36,440 bases of DNA from Ichthyophonus hoferi (taxonomy: Eukaryota > Opisthokonta > Ichthyosporea > Ichthyophonida > Ichthyophonidae): positions 21,629 through 58,068 of the forward strand of contig NAOQ01000420.1 of the NCBI GenBank assembly GCA_002751075.1, read 5' to 3'. Of this stretch, positions 35,205-36,440 are shown piece after piece. The notes beneath the pieces were generated by a model that had not been told where the DNA came from, ran no database searches, and was given only the letters and a program-made list of their open reading frames with translations. Both the position numbers and the translations under genes were made by a program. Position 1 is the first letter of the stretch; each line of letters opens with the position of its first letter.

Positions 35205-35621
35205 ATGCAACACCCAGTTAGTAGCCAATCAACAAACTTTAACGGATACGTGCTGATAAGGTCATGGCAGAACGTGGCAACTCAAGCTGCTCAAGATGCA
35301 GCTCAACTAGTGGTCAATCTCCTGGCCGCTGAGCAGGTAACCAAAACAAAACGCAACCCCAGCTGCTCTGCACACAGATCAACCAGTGGCCAAATTGGTT
35401 TTACATTCAAAAAATTACCTACTGGCAAACAAGCAACCAATCCTGCCAGTCTCCTTCATCATACAATCGGGATATCGCCAATGAGGGAGTTTCAACATTT
35501 TTCTGCAAATGACGGTGAGCATCAAGAAGAAATGGGCCACTCGGACAGGGGCATTCTGACTAAGAAAATAAGGGAACGAAGTTACTATAAGCCATTGACT
35601 ACCAAATCGGAGACTACATAA
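35205..35621 (+). CDS. hypothetical protein, 138 codons
   Basis: ATG-to-TAA frame, the first ATG after an in-frame TAG at 35178. It is clearly richer in GC than the DNA around it. The product is hydrophilic, with an alanine/glutamine-rich helix-prone stretch (NVATQAAQDAAQLVVNLLAAE, about 23-43), a basic part (TKTKRNPSC) and a charged end (GHSDRGILTKKIRERSYYK). No signal peptide, membrane segment or known domain was recognised. Another ATG at 35125 opens a short overlapping frame (MAEDKDWCFRQSSL) that ends soon. The gene may have further exons; it could also be a relic or an unusual spacer. Confidence 0.4.
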   Translation: MQHPVSSQSTNFNGYVLIRSWQNVATQAAQDAAQLVVNLLAAEQVTKTKRNPSCSAHRSTSGQIGFTFKKLPTGKQATNPASLLHHTIGISPMREFQHFSANDGEHQEEMGHSDRGILTKKIRERSYYKPLTTKSETT

Positions 35622-36440
35622 TCTAATTAATTAATTAATTAATGATGGATTCTGAAGTAGTCCATGCATAAAACGTTTTATTTATTAAGTATAATAAGGT
35701 TCTGTCTAAGACAGATTAGGGATTCTTGATTCTAGATTAGTATCTTTTATTGATTTCTAGCTCTTGAGACATATCTGACAATATATTTCTGGAAATTTAT
35801 AAATAAGAGTGAGACAATATTGCTCACATGGCAGGACAAAAGTATTTTATTATTCTTTTTTAGCTTTGTATATTTATATTTTGATACTTCAAGATTGTTT
35901 TGATGCAGCTCATCAAAAATTCCACCAACTCCTTATTTAGAAGTCTACTTAATTCTGTAGCGACAATGAATAAAGGCTATACGGTTTTTATCTTAAGTCC
36001 TCTACTTGCAACAGTTGGTTGCCACCTTGAACATACTTGAAATAATTACTACACGGGTTGAAATCGACAGAAACGAAGATATAAAACAAAAAAATAAAAG
36101 TGAATAAATATTGTTAAATAAAAATCTGATCTTCAAGGGTTAAAGCCTAGTAACCCTACCCCATTTTCACCCCTTAATTTGACTTTCACCACTTCTTAGT
36201 CTACAATACCGCGTAAGTAGTTGCAACGTAGGTTAGGATCTCTACAATTAATTGATAATTATATACATTTGTATATGAACGAAAAGAGCTGTCAAACAAT
36301 CCTTTCTATCAAATAATTGCTACAAAGAAAAACAGTAAGTCGCAAAATAATAAAATTTAAGCATTAAATATTCCTGTATATATTTAAACAAACAGATATA
36401 ATATAAGGAACAAATATGCAAAAATATTTATTGCTTTATA
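35622..36440. other. intergenic, right edge
   Basis: Apart from the R4 repeat, this stretch is AT-rich with no supported gene. A TTAATTAATTAATTAAT run lies at about 35627-35643. Confidence 0.5.
35700..36060 (+). repeat. dispersed repeat R4, longer copy
   Basis: Left end GTTCTGTCTAAGACAGATTAG includes a 15-bp palindrome (TCTGTCT-A-AGACAGA). The right end (CTCTACTTGCAACAGTTGG) matches 17340-17402. The inner 200 bp are absent from the 17-kb copy. No open frame is shared. A non-autonomous element is a fair guess, but target-site duplications were not found. Confidence 0.65.

Noticed and set aside
1-36440. tRNA, rRNA and CRISPR arrays
   Set aside because: No cloverleaf-like, rRNA-like or spacer-repeat pattern was seen; short tandem arrays here are microsatellites and minisatellites.

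Overview
The window is AT-rich nuclear DNA of a eukaryote. Two of its genes can be rebuilt as chains of exons joined by GT-AG introns with consistent phases, while a third family is intronless. Stops are TAA and TGA in the complete genes, so a standard code fits. The species cannot be named. The WDR75 protein reads closely against the animal protein, and the CAP protein has the cysteine-rich C-terminal end seen in many invertebrate and helminth venom-allergen-like proteins, so an animal or a close unicellular relative is plausible. The tRNA methyltransferase looks archaeal in type, so a protist is not excluded.

Region 1 (about 925-12530) is a cluster of duplicated CAP-superfamily (SCP/TAPS) units. 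Each unit holds a dispersed block (called R1 here), a conserved upstream flank of about 0.9 kb, an intronless CAP gene of about 705 bp, and a conserved downstream flank with an AATAAA. Unit A (+) carries the one intact gene (3737-4444). Units D, B and C (-) carry a fragment, a clearly decayed copy (7010-7714) and a nearly whole copy (9572-10273). Unit A meets D at an inversion junction near 4880-4890. A 21-bp minisatellite and a dispersed element interrupt the flank of unit B.

Region 2 (13394-16440, -) is a five-exon gene for a Trm5-family tRNA(guanine-37) methyltransferase of archaeal type, 363 residues, with unusual residues in its SAM-binding and catalytic motifs.

Region 3 (16441-19360) separates two divergent genes. 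It holds a dispersed repeat and two exon-like open stretches of unknown origin.

Region 4 (19361-32784, +) is a complete gene for WDR75/Utp17 (Nan1), a small-subunit processome WD-repeat protein, built here from 23 exons and 862 codons. Its C-terminal tail differs from that of animals.

Region 5 (32785-36440) has tandem and dispersed repeats and a single-exon open frame of 138 codons with base composition richer in GC than its surroundings. From about 14.8 kb onward the 7-mer CCAATCA/TGATTGG is far more frequent than the composition predicts, in exons, introns and spacers, but not in the CAP cluster.

TRM5 and WDR75 are both housekeeping genes for the translation machinery (tRNA modification and ribosome assembly) and lie head to head about 2.9 kb apart. 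The CAP genes are a separate, fast-evolving secreted family. All exon models were made by hand and await transcript support.
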